Source of the DNA: an uncultured Bacteroidales bacterium
GTDB taxonomy: Bacteria > Bacteroidota > Bacteroidia > Bacteroidales > UBA932
Assembly: GCA_947302175.1 (NCBI GenBank)
Contig: CAMYVB010000015.1
Coordinates: 1 to 46,518 of the forward strand
DNA: 46,518 nucleotides
Direction: 5' to 3'
How positions within the stretch are numbered: position 1 is the stretch's first letter; every line of letters starts with the position of its first letter. This document shows positions 1 through 7,974 of this stretch, in pieces. Below the pieces are notes generated by a model. It was given only the letters and a program-made list of their open reading frames with translations. It ran no database searches and was not told the DNA's origin. A program made the position numbers and the translations under genes.

Positions 1-1282
1 CAGGGTAGCGCTTCTGGTCGGCGCGGTTCTGCTCGAGGGCGTAGAAGCAGCGGGCTGCCTTCTTCGTGGATTCGGTGACGGGCTCCTTGAGGTTGCCGCC
101 TGCGGGGGAAACGGTGCCGATGAAGGTCACGGCTCCGGTCTGTCCGTTGTTGAGAACGACCATGCCGGCGCGGGCGTAGAAGTTGGAGATGATGGCAGAA
201 AGGTCCACGGGGAATGCATCGGCGCCGGGGAGCTCTTCCATGCGGTTCGACATCTCGCGGAGGGCCTGGGCCCAGCGGGAAGTTGAGTCAGCTAGCAGCA
301 GGCACCTCAGACCCATTGCCCTGTAGTATTCGCAAATGGTCATTGCGGTATAGACAGAAGCCTCACGGGCGGCGACGGGCATGTTGGAGGTGTTGCAGAT
401 AATGGTGGTGCGCTCCATCAGCTTGCGGCCGGTGTAGGGGTCTATGAGTTCGGGGAACTCGGTGAAAATTTCCACCACCTCGTTGGCGCGCTCGCCGCAG
501 GCTGCCATCACGATGACGTCGGCTTCGCCCTGCTTTGCTATGGCGTGCTGGAGAACGGTCTTGCCGCAGCCGAAAGGACCGGGGATGAAGCCGGTGCCGC
601 CTTCTGCCATGGGGTTGAAGGTGTCGAGTATGCGAAGGCCGGTGCGCATGATCTTGTCGGGACGGGGCTTTTCCTTGTAGCCCTTGATGGCCACCTTGAC
701 GGGCCACTTCTGCACCATCGTCACGTCCACGTCTTCACCGTTTTCGCCGGTGAGGACAGCGATGACCTTATCGACGTTGTACTCGCCTTCGGGGGCCATG
801 CTCTTGATGGTGTATTCGCCCTTGAAGGTGAAGGGGACCATGATTTTATGGGGCAGCCAGCCTTCCTTGACTTCGCCGAGCCAGTCGGCCGCGACAACCT
901 TGTCACCTAGCTTTGCAAGGGGCTTGTACTGCCAGAGTTTCTTGTGGTCGAGGGGGTCGGTATATTCGCCCCTCTTGAGGAAGACGTCCTCCATGGTGGT
1001 GAGGTCGTTCTGGAGGCCGTCGTAGACGCTGGAGAGCAGTCCGGGGCCGAGTGTGGCTTCGAGCATCCTGCCCTCGAACTCCACGGGGGCGCCGTTGTAG
1101 AGGCCGCGGGTGCTTTCGAAGACCTGGACCGAGGCTTTGTCGCCCGTCACCTTGATGACTTCCGACAGGAGCCTGGTCCCTCCGAGGGTGATATAGCAGA
1201 GCTCATTCTCGGCCACGGGGCCGAAAGTCTGCACGGTCACGAGGTTGGAAACTATTCCTGTTACCTTTCCTGTTGTTTTCAT
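1..1282 (-). CDS. atpA: V-type ATP synthase subunit A (partial, C-terminus off window)
   Basis: Catalytic, nucleotide-binding subunit of the V1 headpiece of a V/A-type ATPase, which couples ATP synthesis or hydrolysis to H+ or Na+ movement. The start codon is at 1280-1282 and about 427 residues are visible; family members have nearly 600, so the C-terminal part lies beyond base 1. The N-terminal barrel begins MKTTGKVTGIVSNLVTV. The insert typical of A subunits precedes the P-loop GPFGCGKT at about residues 235-242, and GERANEV and ADSTSRWAQALREMSNR follow, all hallmarks of the catalytic rather than the B subunit. It lies 17 bp behind a DUF2764 gene in the order E, DUF2764, A seen in Bacteroidetes V-ATPase operons. 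Subunits B, D, I and K would be expected further left, outside the window. Confidence 0.95.
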   Translation of the reverse strand, partial: MKTTGKVTGIVSNLVTVQTFGPVAENELCYITLGGTRLLSEVIKVTGDKASVQVFESTRGLYNGAPVEFEGRMLEATLGPGLLSSVYDGLQNDLTTMEDVFLKRGEYTDPLDHKKLWQYKPLAKLGDKVVAADWLGEVKEGWLPHKIMVPFTFKGEYTIKSMAPEGEYNVDKVIAVLTGENGEDVDVTMVQKWPVKVAIKGYKEKPRPDKIMRTGLRILDTFNPMAEGGTGFIPGPFGCGKTVLQHAIAKQGEADVIVMAACGERANEVVEIFTEFPELIDPYTGRKLMERTTIICNTSNMPVAAREASVYTAMTICEYYRAMGLRCLLLADSTSRWAQALREMSNRMEELPGADAFPVDLSAIISNFYARAGMVVLNNGQTGAVTFIGTVSPAGGNLKEPVTESTKKAARCFYALEQNRADQKRYP

Positions 1283-1299
1283 ATCTGTTTTATTTCTTT

Positions 1300-1905
1300 T
1301 CAGCTTTCAAATTCCACTCCGGAAAAAGTGGCCCTGACTTCGGAAGAGAGCTTCCTGAACATTTCCTTGCCAGTCTCCTCGTCCATTACCGCCCAGCGCG
1401 ACGTGATGCAGAGCTTGACGATGAATGCGAGTATGGCTTCGAGGCTGAAATATTCAAATAGGGTGCATTCCTCGGCCTTTTTCCACATCAGCAGATCGAG
1501 ATCCTTCTCGCGTGAAAGAATGTCTTTCCCGGCAAGAACGGCATCTGTCTCGGCCTGATTCTCTGCAACGTGGTCCTCAGCTCCTTCGAGCACTATAGTA
1601 TCAGTGTCTTCGGGGCGGCCGAGAGCCTTGTTAAGGACGCGGGCCTTGGCGTTGCGGGTGTCGAGGTCGTAGCGGAAGTATTCGCGGATGAAGCGGTCGG
1701 AGTGCGAAAGGGCCTTTTCGTAGAAGGAGCGGTCCAGCTTGTCGGGCTCGAAACCCTCGAGGAGGAAAGAAATCACCTCGCGGTCCTTTTTGGAGCACTG
1801 GGACGTAATTTCCTCGAGTATGGCGTCGCGCGAAAGGCTCATGCCGGGCTTAAGCTCCTTTACGAGCTCGGGGAGACTGCTTACTATATAGACGTAGTTG
1901 TTCAT
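1300..1905 (-). CDS. DUF2764 family V-ATPase-associated protein
   Basis: A 201-residue protein without signal peptide or membrane segment, starting MNNYVYIVSSLPEL. It matches what I know of the DUF2764 family, which sits between subunits E and A of Bacteroidetes V-type ATPase operons; its biochemical role is unproven. By position and its helical, charged make-up it may stand in for the C (AtpC/d) subunit linking the rotor and membrane parts, but that is inference. The start overlaps the stop of the subunit E gene in an ATGA arrangement (1902-1905), so translation is probably coupled. No catalytic motif is visible. Confidence 0.8.
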   Translation of the reverse strand: MNNYVYIVSSLPELVKELKPGMSLSRDAILEEITSQCSKKDREVISFLLEGFEPDKLDRSFYEKALSHSDRFIREYFRYDLDTRNAKARVLNKALGRPEDTDTIVLEGAEDHVAENQAETDAVLAGKDILSREKDLDLLMWKKAEECTLFEYFSLEAILAFIVKLCITSRWAVMDEETGKEMFRKLSSEVRATFSGVEFES

Positions 1906-2510
1906 TTCCCGAAGAGGAACTTTCTGGTGACGGGCCTGAGGTACTCGCCGATGAGGGCCTTGAAGCTCTCGTCGCTGAAGTTGACGAACCAGCTGCCGTC
2001 GGCGGGGCCGATGGTGAAGCCGCCTGCTACCTTCTTGGAGAAGGAGGCCTTGACGCCCTTGCCAAGCTCGCTGTTGACGCTTTCCTTGACGAAAGGCTCA
2101 AGCCTTGCCTTCATGGACTCGGGAAGAATGACGGAGAGTTCGCCTGCGCCGTTCTTGCCGAAACCGGCTGCGACTTCCTTGATGATGTCCTTAAGGAAAT
2201 CGGGGTCGGAGAGGAGCTTCTCAACTTTCTCGTCGGAGACTTTGGCCACGACGGCGTTCTCGATATCTTTCTTTACGGCCTGGAGGGTCTGGGAGGACGC
2301 CATCTTGAGGTCGCTCTCTACCTTGGACTTGAGTGCTGCGGCGCTCTTCTCGGCGTCGGCAACGATTGCAGCCGCCTGCTCGGAAGCCTTGGCGATGATC
2401 TGCTCGGAAGACTTGCGGGCTTCCTCAAGGATCTTGTCGCCCTCTTCCTGACCTTTGGAGAGGCCTTCGCGATAGAGGCGGTCGGTGAGTTCTTGGAGTT
2501 TGTTGTTCAT
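1902..2510 (-). CDS. atpE: V-type ATP synthase subunit E
   Basis: Peripheral-stalk subunit of the V/A-type ATPase, 202 residues. The first half (roughly residues 1-110) is a long charged, Ala-rich helix with coiled-coil character (for example EEARKSSEQIIAKASEQAAA), as expected for the E subunit. The second half is a compact alpha/beta domain ending LRPVTRKFLFGK. It begins only 17 bp after the stop of the sodium-pump beta subunit gene and overlaps the following DUF2764 gene by 4 bp. With no terminator in the 17-bp gap it is probably co-transcribed with the decarboxylase genes upstream. Confidence 0.88.
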   Translation of the reverse strand: MNNKLQELTDRLYREGLSKGQEEGDKILEEARKSSEQIIAKASEQAAAIVADAEKSAAALKSKVESDLKMASSQTLQAVKKDIENAVVAKVSDEKVEKLLSDPDFLKDIIKEVAAGFGKNGAGELSVILPESMKARLEPFVKESVNSELGKGVKASFSKKVAGGFTIGPADGSWFVNFSDESFKALIGEYLRPVTRKFLFGK

Positions 2511-2527
2511 ATATCGTAATTAATTGT

Positions 2528-3673
2528 TTATCCGAGGAATCCGAGGAGTATACCTGCGGCGACGGCGGAGCCTATGACGCCGGCCACGTTCGGGGCCATG
2601 GCGTTCATCAGCAGGTGGTTAGAAGGGTCTGTCTCCAGACCGACTACCTCGCTAACGCGCGCGCTGTCGGGCACGGCGCTCACGCCCGCGTTGCCGATCA
2701 GGGGATTAATCTTGTTCTCAGGCTTGCGTATGAAGAGGTTCATCAGCTTGACAAAGAGGACGCCCGTGGCCGTGGCGATGATGAAGGACAGCAGTCCGAG
2801 GCCGAAAATCTTGAGCGAACGGGCGCTGATGAACACGTCGGCCTGGGTTGAAGCGCCGACGGTGAAGCCGATAAGGATGGTGACCACGTTAATCAGGGCG
2901 CCGCGCGCGGTCTCTGCGAGGCGGTTCGTCACTCCGGACTCCTTGAGCAGGTTGCCGAAGAAAAGCATGCCGAGCAGCGGAAGGCCCGAGGGGACGATGA
3001 AGGCCGTGCAGATGAAAGCCACGATGGGGAAGATGATCTTCTCTTTCTGGCTAACGGGGCGGGGCTTCTTCATCTTGATGGCGCGCTCCTTCTTGGTCGT
3101 CAGAAGGAGCATTATGGGGCGCTGGATGATGGGCACGAGGGCCATGTAGGAATAGGCCGACACTGCGATGGCGCCCATGAGCTCGGGAGCGAGCTTGGAG
3201 CTGAGGAAAATTGCCGTGGGGCCGTCTGCGCCGCCGATGATGCCAATGGCACCCGCCTCATTGGGCGTGAAACCAAAAGCAAGGGCGAGCAGGTATGCGC
3301 CGAAAATGCCGAACTGCGCTGCAGCGCCTATGAGCACCAGTCTGGGCTGGGAAATGAGGGCCGAAAAGTCGGTCATGGCGCCTATGCCAAGGAAAATAAG
3401 CGGCGGGTACCAGCCCTGACGCACACCCTGATAGAGTATGTTCAGCACCGAACCTTGCTCGTATATGCTGACGTTCAGTCCAGGCATCACCGGGATGTTA
3501 CCCACGATTATGCCGAAGCCTATGGGGACGAGCAGCAGCGGCTCCCACTTCTTCACGATGCCAAGCACGACGAAAAGCACGCCTATGGCAATCATGACGA
3601 CGTGGGCGAGGGTTGCGTTAGCAAAGCCCGTGAACTGCCAGAAATGGCTGAGGGATTCGAAAATGTGTTGCAC
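2528..3673 (-). CDS. mmdB: Sodium-translocating decarboxylase beta subunit (OadB/MmdB/GcdB family)
   Basis: Integral membrane subunit, 381 residues, that decarboxylates the carboxybiotin of the carrier subunit and uses the energy to pump Na+ out of the cell. The chain is almost entirely hydrophobic segments and carries the family signature GIIGGADGPTAIF (about residues 143-155), which holds the conserved Asp implicated in Na+ coupling in this family. The C-terminus ends in the usual hydrophobic GVIGSAVAAGILLGFLG. Length and order (alpha, gamma, biotin carrier, beta) fit the methylmalonyl-CoA decarboxylase type found in Bacteroidales. The start lies 6 bp after the biotin carrier gene. Substrate assignment rests on the alpha subunit. 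Confidence 0.93.
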   Translation of the reverse strand: MQHIFESLSHFWQFTGFANATLAHVVMIAIGVLFVVLGIVKKWEPLLLVPIGFGIIVGNIPVMPGLNVSIYEQGSVLNILYQGVRQGWYPPLIFLGIGAMTDFSALISQPRLVLIGAAAQFGIFGAYLLALAFGFTPNEAGAIGIIGGADGPTAIFLSSKLAPELMGAIAVSAYSYMALVPIIQRPIMLLLTTKKERAIKMKKPRPVSQKEKIIFPIVAFICTAFIVPSGLPLLGMLFFGNLLKESGVTNRLAETARGALINVVTILIGFTVGASTQADVFISARSLKIFGLGLLSFIIATATGVLFVKLMNLFIRKPENKINPLIGNAGVSAVPDSARVSEVVGLETDPSNHLLMNAMAPNVAGVIGSAVAAGILLGFLG

Positions 3674-3679
3674 TTTTCT

Positions 3680-4111
3680 CTAGCCTATGACTGCGATTTT
3701 GTCTCCTTCGAGCACGGATGCGCCCTTCGAAACGAGGATCTGCTTGACTGTGCCGTCGCACTCGGACAGAATCTCGTTTTCCATCTTCATGGCTTCGAGC
3801 ACCGCCACCTTATCGCCGCGCTTAACGCTCTGGCCTTCCTTGACGCAGACGTCTATGATGACGCCGGGCATGGGGGAGACTATGGCCGCACCGGCACCGG
3901 CGGGGGCTGCAGGGGCTGCGGGAGCAGCGGGGGCCGCTGAAGCAGCGGGAGCTGCAGGCGTTGCTGCGGGAGCAGCGGGGGCGGGGATGTCCTGGGGCAC
4001 TTCCACCTGGAAGGGCTTGCCGTTAACCGTGACGGAGGCGATGCCAGCCTCGATGGCGCCTATTTCAACGTCGTAAGTCTTGCCGTTGATCTTGAGGGAA
4101 TATGTTTTCAT
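3680..4111 (-). CDS. mmdC: Biotin carboxyl carrier subunit of sodium-pumping decarboxylase
   Basis: A 143-residue biotinyl carrier. It has an N-terminal beta domain (about 1-40), a flexible Ala/Pro linker made of repeated AAPAAP units (about 42-75) and a C-terminal biotinyl domain with the attachment motif EAMKMEN; the Lys in this motif takes the biotin. It shuttles CO2 from the alpha subunit to the membrane beta subunit. The start overlaps the gamma gene stop by 4 bp (ATGA). The linker DNA is low-complexity and also leaves an open antisense frame, which is a shadow. Confidence 0.93.
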   Translation of the reverse strand: MKTYSLKINGKTYDVEIGAIEAGIASVTVNGKPFQVEVPQDIPAPAAPAATPAAPAASAAPAAPAAPAAPAGAGAAIVSPMPGVIIDVCVKEGQSVKRGDKVAVLEAMKMENEILSECDGTVKQILVSKGASVLEGDKIAVIG

Positions 4112-4527
4112 TTGCTTGAATATTTTCTGAGGGTTAGACTCTTGTCGGACCAGGGACCGTCCTGGGTGGGGAAGGTGATGGTGAAGCTTTCACTGTCGTG
4201 CGTCATGCCGCTGCTGAGATGCAGGGCAAGGGCGATGGCGGCTGCGGTTTCCTCCTCGTTCCCGCCGTTAAGCATGAGGGCGAGGGCTATGGCCGCAGCT
4301 GTCTGCCCGTCGGCAGAAACGCCCTTGACGACTTTGGAAGCTTTGCGCTCCTCGCGGCGGGAGCTGTATCTGCCGCTCATATAGCCGCCGAGGATCTGGA
4401 ATATGAAGAAGAGTATGGCAAGGGAGCCGAAGACGACGGAGACGCTCACGACGGTGAGAGTCCAGCCGTGGGGGTCGTTCATTGCCATCGCCTTGGCTCC
4501 TTCGGTTATTACAAGGAGAGTGAACAT
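4108..4527 (-). CDS. mmdD: OadG/MmdD-like gamma/delta subunit of sodium-pumping decarboxylase
   Basis: A small 139-residue membrane protein with one hydrophobic segment (about residues 22-45, LTVVSVSVVFGSLAILFFIF) followed by a basic cytoplasmic tail. This is the plan of the OadG family, which assembles the alpha and beta subunits at the membrane. The tail carries an internal near-repeat, TAAAIALALMLNGG and TAAAIALALHLSSG, about 17 residues apart. It lies 7 bp downstream of mmdA and overlaps the biotin carrier gene by 4 bp. The membrane segment and position support the call more strongly than sequence alone. Confidence 0.82.
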   Translation of the reverse strand: MFTLLVITEGAKAMAMNDPHGWTLTVVSVSVVFGSLAILFFIFQILGGYMSGRYSSRREERKASKVVKGVSADGQTAAAIALALMLNGGNEEETAAAIALALHLSSGMTHDSESFTITFPTQDGPWSDKSLTLRKYSSK

Positions 4528-4534
4528 CGCTTTC

Positions 4535-6097
4535 TTAGAGAGGGAGATTGTCGTGTTTGCGTGCGGGCTGGCTGACGCGCTTGGAAGCGAGGGACTCGAG
4601 GGCGCGGATCACGCGGAAGCGGGTGTTGCGCGGCTCGATTACATCCTCGATATAGCCTTTCTCGGCGGCCTGCCAGGGGTTGCAGAAGAGGTCTTCGTAC
4701 TCGGCCTTCTTCTCGGAAGCGAGTTTTTCGCGCTCTGCGGGATCCTCCTCGGCCTTAAGATCCTTTCCGTAAAGGACGTCGACGGCGCCGGAGGCGCCCA
4801 TGACCGCAATCTCGGCGCTGGGCCAGGCGTAGTTCACATCGCCTCTGAGCTGCTTGCAGCTCATCACGATATGTGCGCCGCCGTAGCTCTTGCGAAGGGT
4901 GACTGTGACCTTGGGGACCGTGGCCTCGCCGTAGGCATAGAGGAGCTTGGCGCCGTTGGTGATGATGGCTCCGTACTCCTGCTGGGTGCCGCAAAGGAAG
5001 CCGGGCACGTCCACGAGGGTGACAAGGGGGATGTTGAAAGCGTCGCAGAAGCGGACGAACCTCGCGGCCTTGCGCGAAGCGTTGATGTCCAGCACGCCTG
5101 CGAGAACCGAAGGCTGATTGGCCACGACGCCGGCGGTCCTGCCGTTGAAGCGGGCGAATCCCACTATGATGTTCTTCGCAAAGTCCTTATGCACCTCGAA
5201 GAAGGCGCCGTCGTCGGCTATGCTGCGCACGACTCCGTACATGTCGTAGGACTTGTTGGGATTGTCGGGGATTATGGTGTTGAGACTATCGTCCACGCGG
5301 CTCACAGGGTCTGAGGTGGGCTTTACGGGCGTGGTCTCAAGATTGTTCTGGGGAAGGAAGGAGAGGAGCTCGCGTATAGTCGCAATGCCTTCCTGCTCGC
5401 TCTTGGCGGCGAAATGGGCTACGCCGCTTTTCGAAGCGTGGACGGAGGCGCCGCCGAGCTCGTCGTGCGTAACGCTTTCGCCCGTGACCTGCTTGACCAC
5501 TGCGGGGCCGGTGAGGAACATCTGGGAAGTGCCGTCCACCATGAGGGTGAAATCGGTCAGGGCGGGGGAGTATACAGCTCCGCCTGCGCAGGGGCCGAAT
5601 ATGCCGCTTATCTGGGGGACTACACCGGAGGCGAGAATGTTGCGCTCGAAAATCTCCGCATAGCCTGCGAGGGCGTCTATGCCCTCCTGGATGCGGGCTC
5701 CGCCGCTGTCGTTCAGACCTATTACGGGGGCGCCGGTCTTCACGGCCATGTCCATAACCTTGCATATCTTTTCGGAAACGGTCTTGCTGAGCGAACCGCC
5801 GCTTACTGTGAAGTCCTGGGCATAGACATAGACTATGCGGCCGTCTATTGTGCCGCGTCCGGTCACGACGCCGTCGCCGTCGGGGCGGCTCTGCTCCATG
5901 CCGAAGTTGGTGCAGCGGTGGCGCACGAACATGTCGAATTCTTCAAAGGATCCCTCGTCCAGAAGGAGGGAGAGGCGCTCGCGTGCTGTCATTTTGCCCT
6001 TCTTGTGCTGGGCCTCGATCTTGGCGCTGCCGCCTCCCTGGCGAGCAACTGAGCGTCTTTCGACCAGTGCCTCGATGTTTTCGCTTTGTATACTCAT
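4535..6097 (-). CDS. mmdA: Acyl-CoA carboxyltransferase alpha subunit (methylmalonyl-CoA decarboxylase type)
   Basis: A 520-residue cytoplasmic carboxyltransferase with two crotonase-like halves. It moves CO2 from a malonyl-CoA-type substrate to biotin on the carrier protein. Visible family features are the start [19 protein letters not shown], the acyl-CoA/oxyanion segments [13 protein letters not shown] and [16 protein letters not shown] in the N half, and [17 protein letters not shown] and [14 protein letters not shown] in the C half. Propionyl-CoA carboxylase beta chains are close relatives. The gamma, biotin and beta genes directly behind it favour methylmalonyl-CoA decarboxylase, which yields propionyl-CoA and pumps Na+ in succinate-to-propionate fermentation. 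It is first in its operon, with a palindrome in its upstream region (6125-6141). Confidence 0.92.
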   Translation of the reverse strand: MSIQSENIEALVERRSVARQGGGSAKIEAQHKKGKMTARERLSLLLDEGSFEEFDMFVRHRCTNFGMEQSRPDGDGVVTGRGTIDGRIVYVYAQDFTVSGGSLSKTVSEKICKVMDMAVKTGAPVIGLNDSGGARIQEGIDALAGYAEIFERNILASGVVPQISGIFGPCAGGAVYSPALTDFTLMVDGTSQMFLTGPAVVKQVTGESVTHDELGGASVHASKSGVAHFAAKSEQEGIATIRELLSFLPQNNLETTPVKPTSDPVSRVDDSLNTIIPDNPNKSYDMYGVVRSIADDGAFFEVHKDFAKNIIVGFARFNGRTAGVVANQPSVLAGVLDINASRKAARFVRFCDAFNIPLVTLVDVPGFLCGTQQEYGAIITNGAKLLYAYGEATVPKVTVTLRKSYGGAHIVMSCKQLRGDVNYAWPSAEIAVMGASGAVDVLYGKDLKAEEDPAEREKLASEKKAEYEDLFCNPWQAAEKGYIEDVIEPRNTRFRVIRALESLASKRVSQPARKHDNLPL

Positions 6098-6118
6098 CTC
6101 TCTTTTTATTTCAGTCTG

Positions 6119-6141
6119 GCAAGATAAGAATTATATTCTTA
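6119..6141 (-). promoter_or_regulatory. Possible mmdA promoter with adjoining palindrome
   Basis: On the minus strand TATCTTGC (6119-6126) lies 22 bp ahead of the mmdA start and is one base shift away from the Bacteroidetes -7 box TAnnTTTG. Touching its upstream side is an inverted repeat with perfect 7-bp arms, TAAGAAT-TAT-ATTCTTA (6125-6141). The position would suit an operator for the decarboxylase/ATPase operon. No regulator is identified, and AT-rich palindromes can arise by chance. Confidence 0.35.
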
Positions 6142-6145
6142 TAAT

Positions 6146-6175
6146 CAAAAAAACGGCCCCTTTCGAGGGCCGTTC
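6146..6175 (-). terminator. Rho-independent terminator of the yebC unit
   Basis: Read on the minus strand, a GC-rich stem with arms AACGGCCC and GGGCCGTT (loop about 7 nt) is followed by a run of seven T. It lies about 23 bp beyond the yebC stop and ahead of the mmdA promoter region, so it separates the two transcription units. Confidence 0.85.
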
Positions 6176-6197
6176 GTGTTGAGAGAATATGCTCTTT

Positions 6198-6944
6198 TTA
6201 TTCGGGCTTCATAGTGGTGTAGACGTGGGTGACGTCTTCGTCGTCTTCGAGCATGTCGATGAGCTTCTCGAGGGTCTGCCTCTGCTCGGGGGTGACTTCC
6301 TTGAGGTCCACGTTGGGGATGCGCTCGAAACCGCCGGAAAGCATCTCCAGGCCGTTCTCTTCGATGTACTTCTGGATCTGGCCGTAGGCGGTGTAGTCAC
6401 CGTAGATGGCGATGGACTTCTTCTCGTTGTCGTCCTCGTCGTACTCGACCTCTTCGAAGAGTTCCTCCACGCCGTAGTCTATCATTTCGAGCTCGAGCTC
6501 CTCGAGGTCGAGACCTTCCTTCTCAGCTACGTGGAAGACGCATTTATGGTCGAACATGAAGCTCACGGAGCCGCTGGTGCCCAGAGACCCGCCGCACTTG
6601 GTGAAGTAGCTGCGGACGTTGGCGACGGTGCGGGTGTTGTTGTCGGTAGCGGTCTCTACGAGGTAGGCGATGCCGAAGGGGCCGTAGCCTTCATAGACTA
6701 TCTCCTTGAAGTCGCCGGTGGCCTTATCGGTGGCCTTCTTGATGGCGCGCTCGATGTTCTCCTTGGGCATGGACTCGCTGCGGGCCTCTGCCATGAGGGC
6801 GCGGAGACGGGGGTTGCCGGTCACGTCGGGGCCGCCCTGCTTGACGGCTATGGTGATTTCCTTTCCGAGTTTGGTGAAGACGCGGGCCATGTGGCCCCAT
6901 CTTTTCATCTTCCTTTCCTTGCGGAATTCAAATGCTCTTCCCAT
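6198..6944 (-). CDS. yebC: YebC/PmpR family protein (probable transcriptional regulator)
   Basis: A 248-residue cytoplasmic protein of the YebC/PmpR family, whose members act as DNA-binding regulators or, in recent work on some members, help ribosomes through difficult sequences. Family features are the start MGRAFEFRKERKMKRWGHMAR, then KLGKEITIAVKQGGPD, NPRLRALMAEARSESMPKENIERAI and YEGYGPFGIAYLVE, and an acidic C-terminal half. Length is normal. It starts 3 bp after the TPR gene, so the two are co-transcribed. No target can be read from the sequence. Confidence 0.93.
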   Translation of the reverse strand: MGRAFEFRKERKMKRWGHMARVFTKLGKEITIAVKQGGPDVTGNPRLRALMAEARSESMPKENIERAIKKATDKATGDFKEIVYEGYGPFGIAYLVETATDNNTRTVANVRSYFTKCGGSLGTSGSVSFMFDHKCVFHVAEKEGLDLEELELEMIDYGVEELFEEVEYDEDDNEKKSIAIYGDYTAYGQIQKYIEENGLEMLSGGFERIPNVDLKEVTPEQRQTLEKLIDMLEDDEDVTHVYTTMKPE

Positions 6945-6947
6945 AGT

Positions 6948-7625
6948 TTACTCGGCGAATTTGATGCGGTTGATGTACTTGTCGATTTCGTAGCCTTCGA
7001 TGGACTGGGGATATTTGTCCTTTACGGTCTCGTAGAGGGAGAGGGCCTTGTCGTTGTCGCCGGCTTCTTCAGCTGCGGCTGCGGCCTTCACGAGATATTC
7101 AGCTGCGAAAACGTTGTCGGAGACCTTGGCGGCCTTCTCGAACTCGGAGACTGCCTTGCTGTACTGCTCGAGACCTACGTATGCGTCGCCTATGCAAGCG
7201 GTGGCGCGGCCCTTGAGGATCTCGTCCTTGCCGTTGTACTTCCTGAGGTAGGAAATGGCTCCGTCATAGTCGCCCATTTCGAGGGCGCAGACACCTGCGT
7301 AGAAATAGACGGACTGACCGGCCTTTGCACCATACTGGGAAATGACTTCGGCAAAACCGAGGTTGTTGCCGTCGCCGTTAAGGGCGATCTCGAAGTTGCC
7401 ATCGCGGAAAGCTGCCTCGGCGGGGTAGGTCTGATCCATGGCCTCAGCCTTCAAGGGCTTGAGATAGAGCTGGTTGTAAGCGAGGACGCCGGCTGCGATG
7501 ACGATTGCTGCGATCACGACGCACCAGATGGTCTTTTTGTTTTCGTTGTAGAACTGTTCGGTTTTGGAGACGGTCTGTTCGAGCTGTTCCTTACGGACCT
7601 CTTCCTGAGTTTTCTTTGTTGCCAT
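6948..7625 (-). CDS. Membrane-anchored tetratricopeptide-repeat protein
   Basis: A 225-residue protein with a charged N-terminus (about 1-31), one membrane segment (about 33-53, TIWCVVIAAIVIAAGVLAY) and a C-terminal region of TPR-type helix pairs (for example SVYFYAGVCALEMGDYDGAI and YSKAVSEFEKAAKVSD). The plan resembles YfgM/AncA-like proteins, tail-exposed TPR domains that hold periplasmic or membrane partners together. No enzyme motif is present. It shares a transcript with yebC and has a TAAATTTG box about 70 bp upstream. Confidence 0.8.
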   Translation of the reverse strand: MATKKTQEEVRKEQLEQTVSKTEQFYNENKKTIWCVVIAAIVIAAGVLAYNQLYLKPLKAEAMDQTYPAEAAFRDGNFEIALNGDGNNLGFAEVISQYGAKAGQSVYFYAGVCALEMGDYDGAISYLRKYNGKDEILKGRATACIGDAYVGLEQYSKAVSEFEKAAKVSDNVFAAEYLVKAAAAAEEAGDNDKALSLYETVKDKYPQSIEGYEIDKYINRIKFAE

Positions 7626-7694
7626 ATCTTTAATTACTTTGTTTTTCCTGTTCTAAACAATAATCCGAAAGGGCACAATTTCCCAATCGAACCG

Positions 7695-7702
7695 CAAATT
7701 TA
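7695..7702 (-). promoter_or_regulatory. Putative -7 box for TPR-yebC transcript
   Basis: On the minus strand this reads TAAATTTG, a full match to TAnnTTTG. A TTCG at the expected upstream spacing (7722-7725) is a one-base mismatch to the -33 TTTG. It implies a leader of roughly 65 nt before the TPR gene. Confidence 0.6.
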
Positions 7703-7757
7703 TAATTTTTACTTGAAACAACGAAAAAAAAACAAAGTTTCTCCAAGACAGCCGCTG

Positions 7758-7953
7758 CCCCCGCGGAGTGCGTCCTTCGCTCATGCGGGGAAAAGCGGGC
7801 GCACCCGGTCGCATCCGCTTTTCCCCTAAGTCGCTCAGGCCCTCTCCGCGGCTGGCAGTTTGTCATTGATGTATGCGTGCGCGGGCGTTATGGAGGCTGG
7901 AGGCAATTGGTTTTTTGAGCAACCGCACAAAAAATAATTGCCTTCAGCCGCGT
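7758..7953. repeat. Intergenic repeat, copy 1 (two hairpin modules) in the 349-bp ffh-TPR gap
   Basis: The gap 7626-7974 has no gene. It holds the TPR promoter and then two inverted repeats. Module A has a perfect 12-bp stem, GGGGAAAAGCGG (7787-7798) with CCGCTTTTCCCC (7815-7826), inside outer arms CCGCGGAG (7761-7768) and CTCCGCGG (7844-7851). Module B (7871-7953) is the hairpin shared with copies at 10.4 and 14.6 kb, with core arms GGCAATTGGTTTTTTG and CAAAAAATAATTGCC (one base fewer on the right) around a 10-nt loop. Module A contains a 28-base stretch (7778-7805) identical, in reverse complement, to 14507-14534. Module B sits just beyond the ffh stop and could act as its terminator. Confidence 0.85.
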
Positions 7954-7974
7954 AGGCAGCGTATAAAACAAAGA

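Noticed and set aside
6189..7829. 546-codon plus-strand open frame
   Set aside because: Antisense to yebC and the TPR gene; its hydrophobic/acidic composition is what the complementary strand of those genes gives. No domain recognised.
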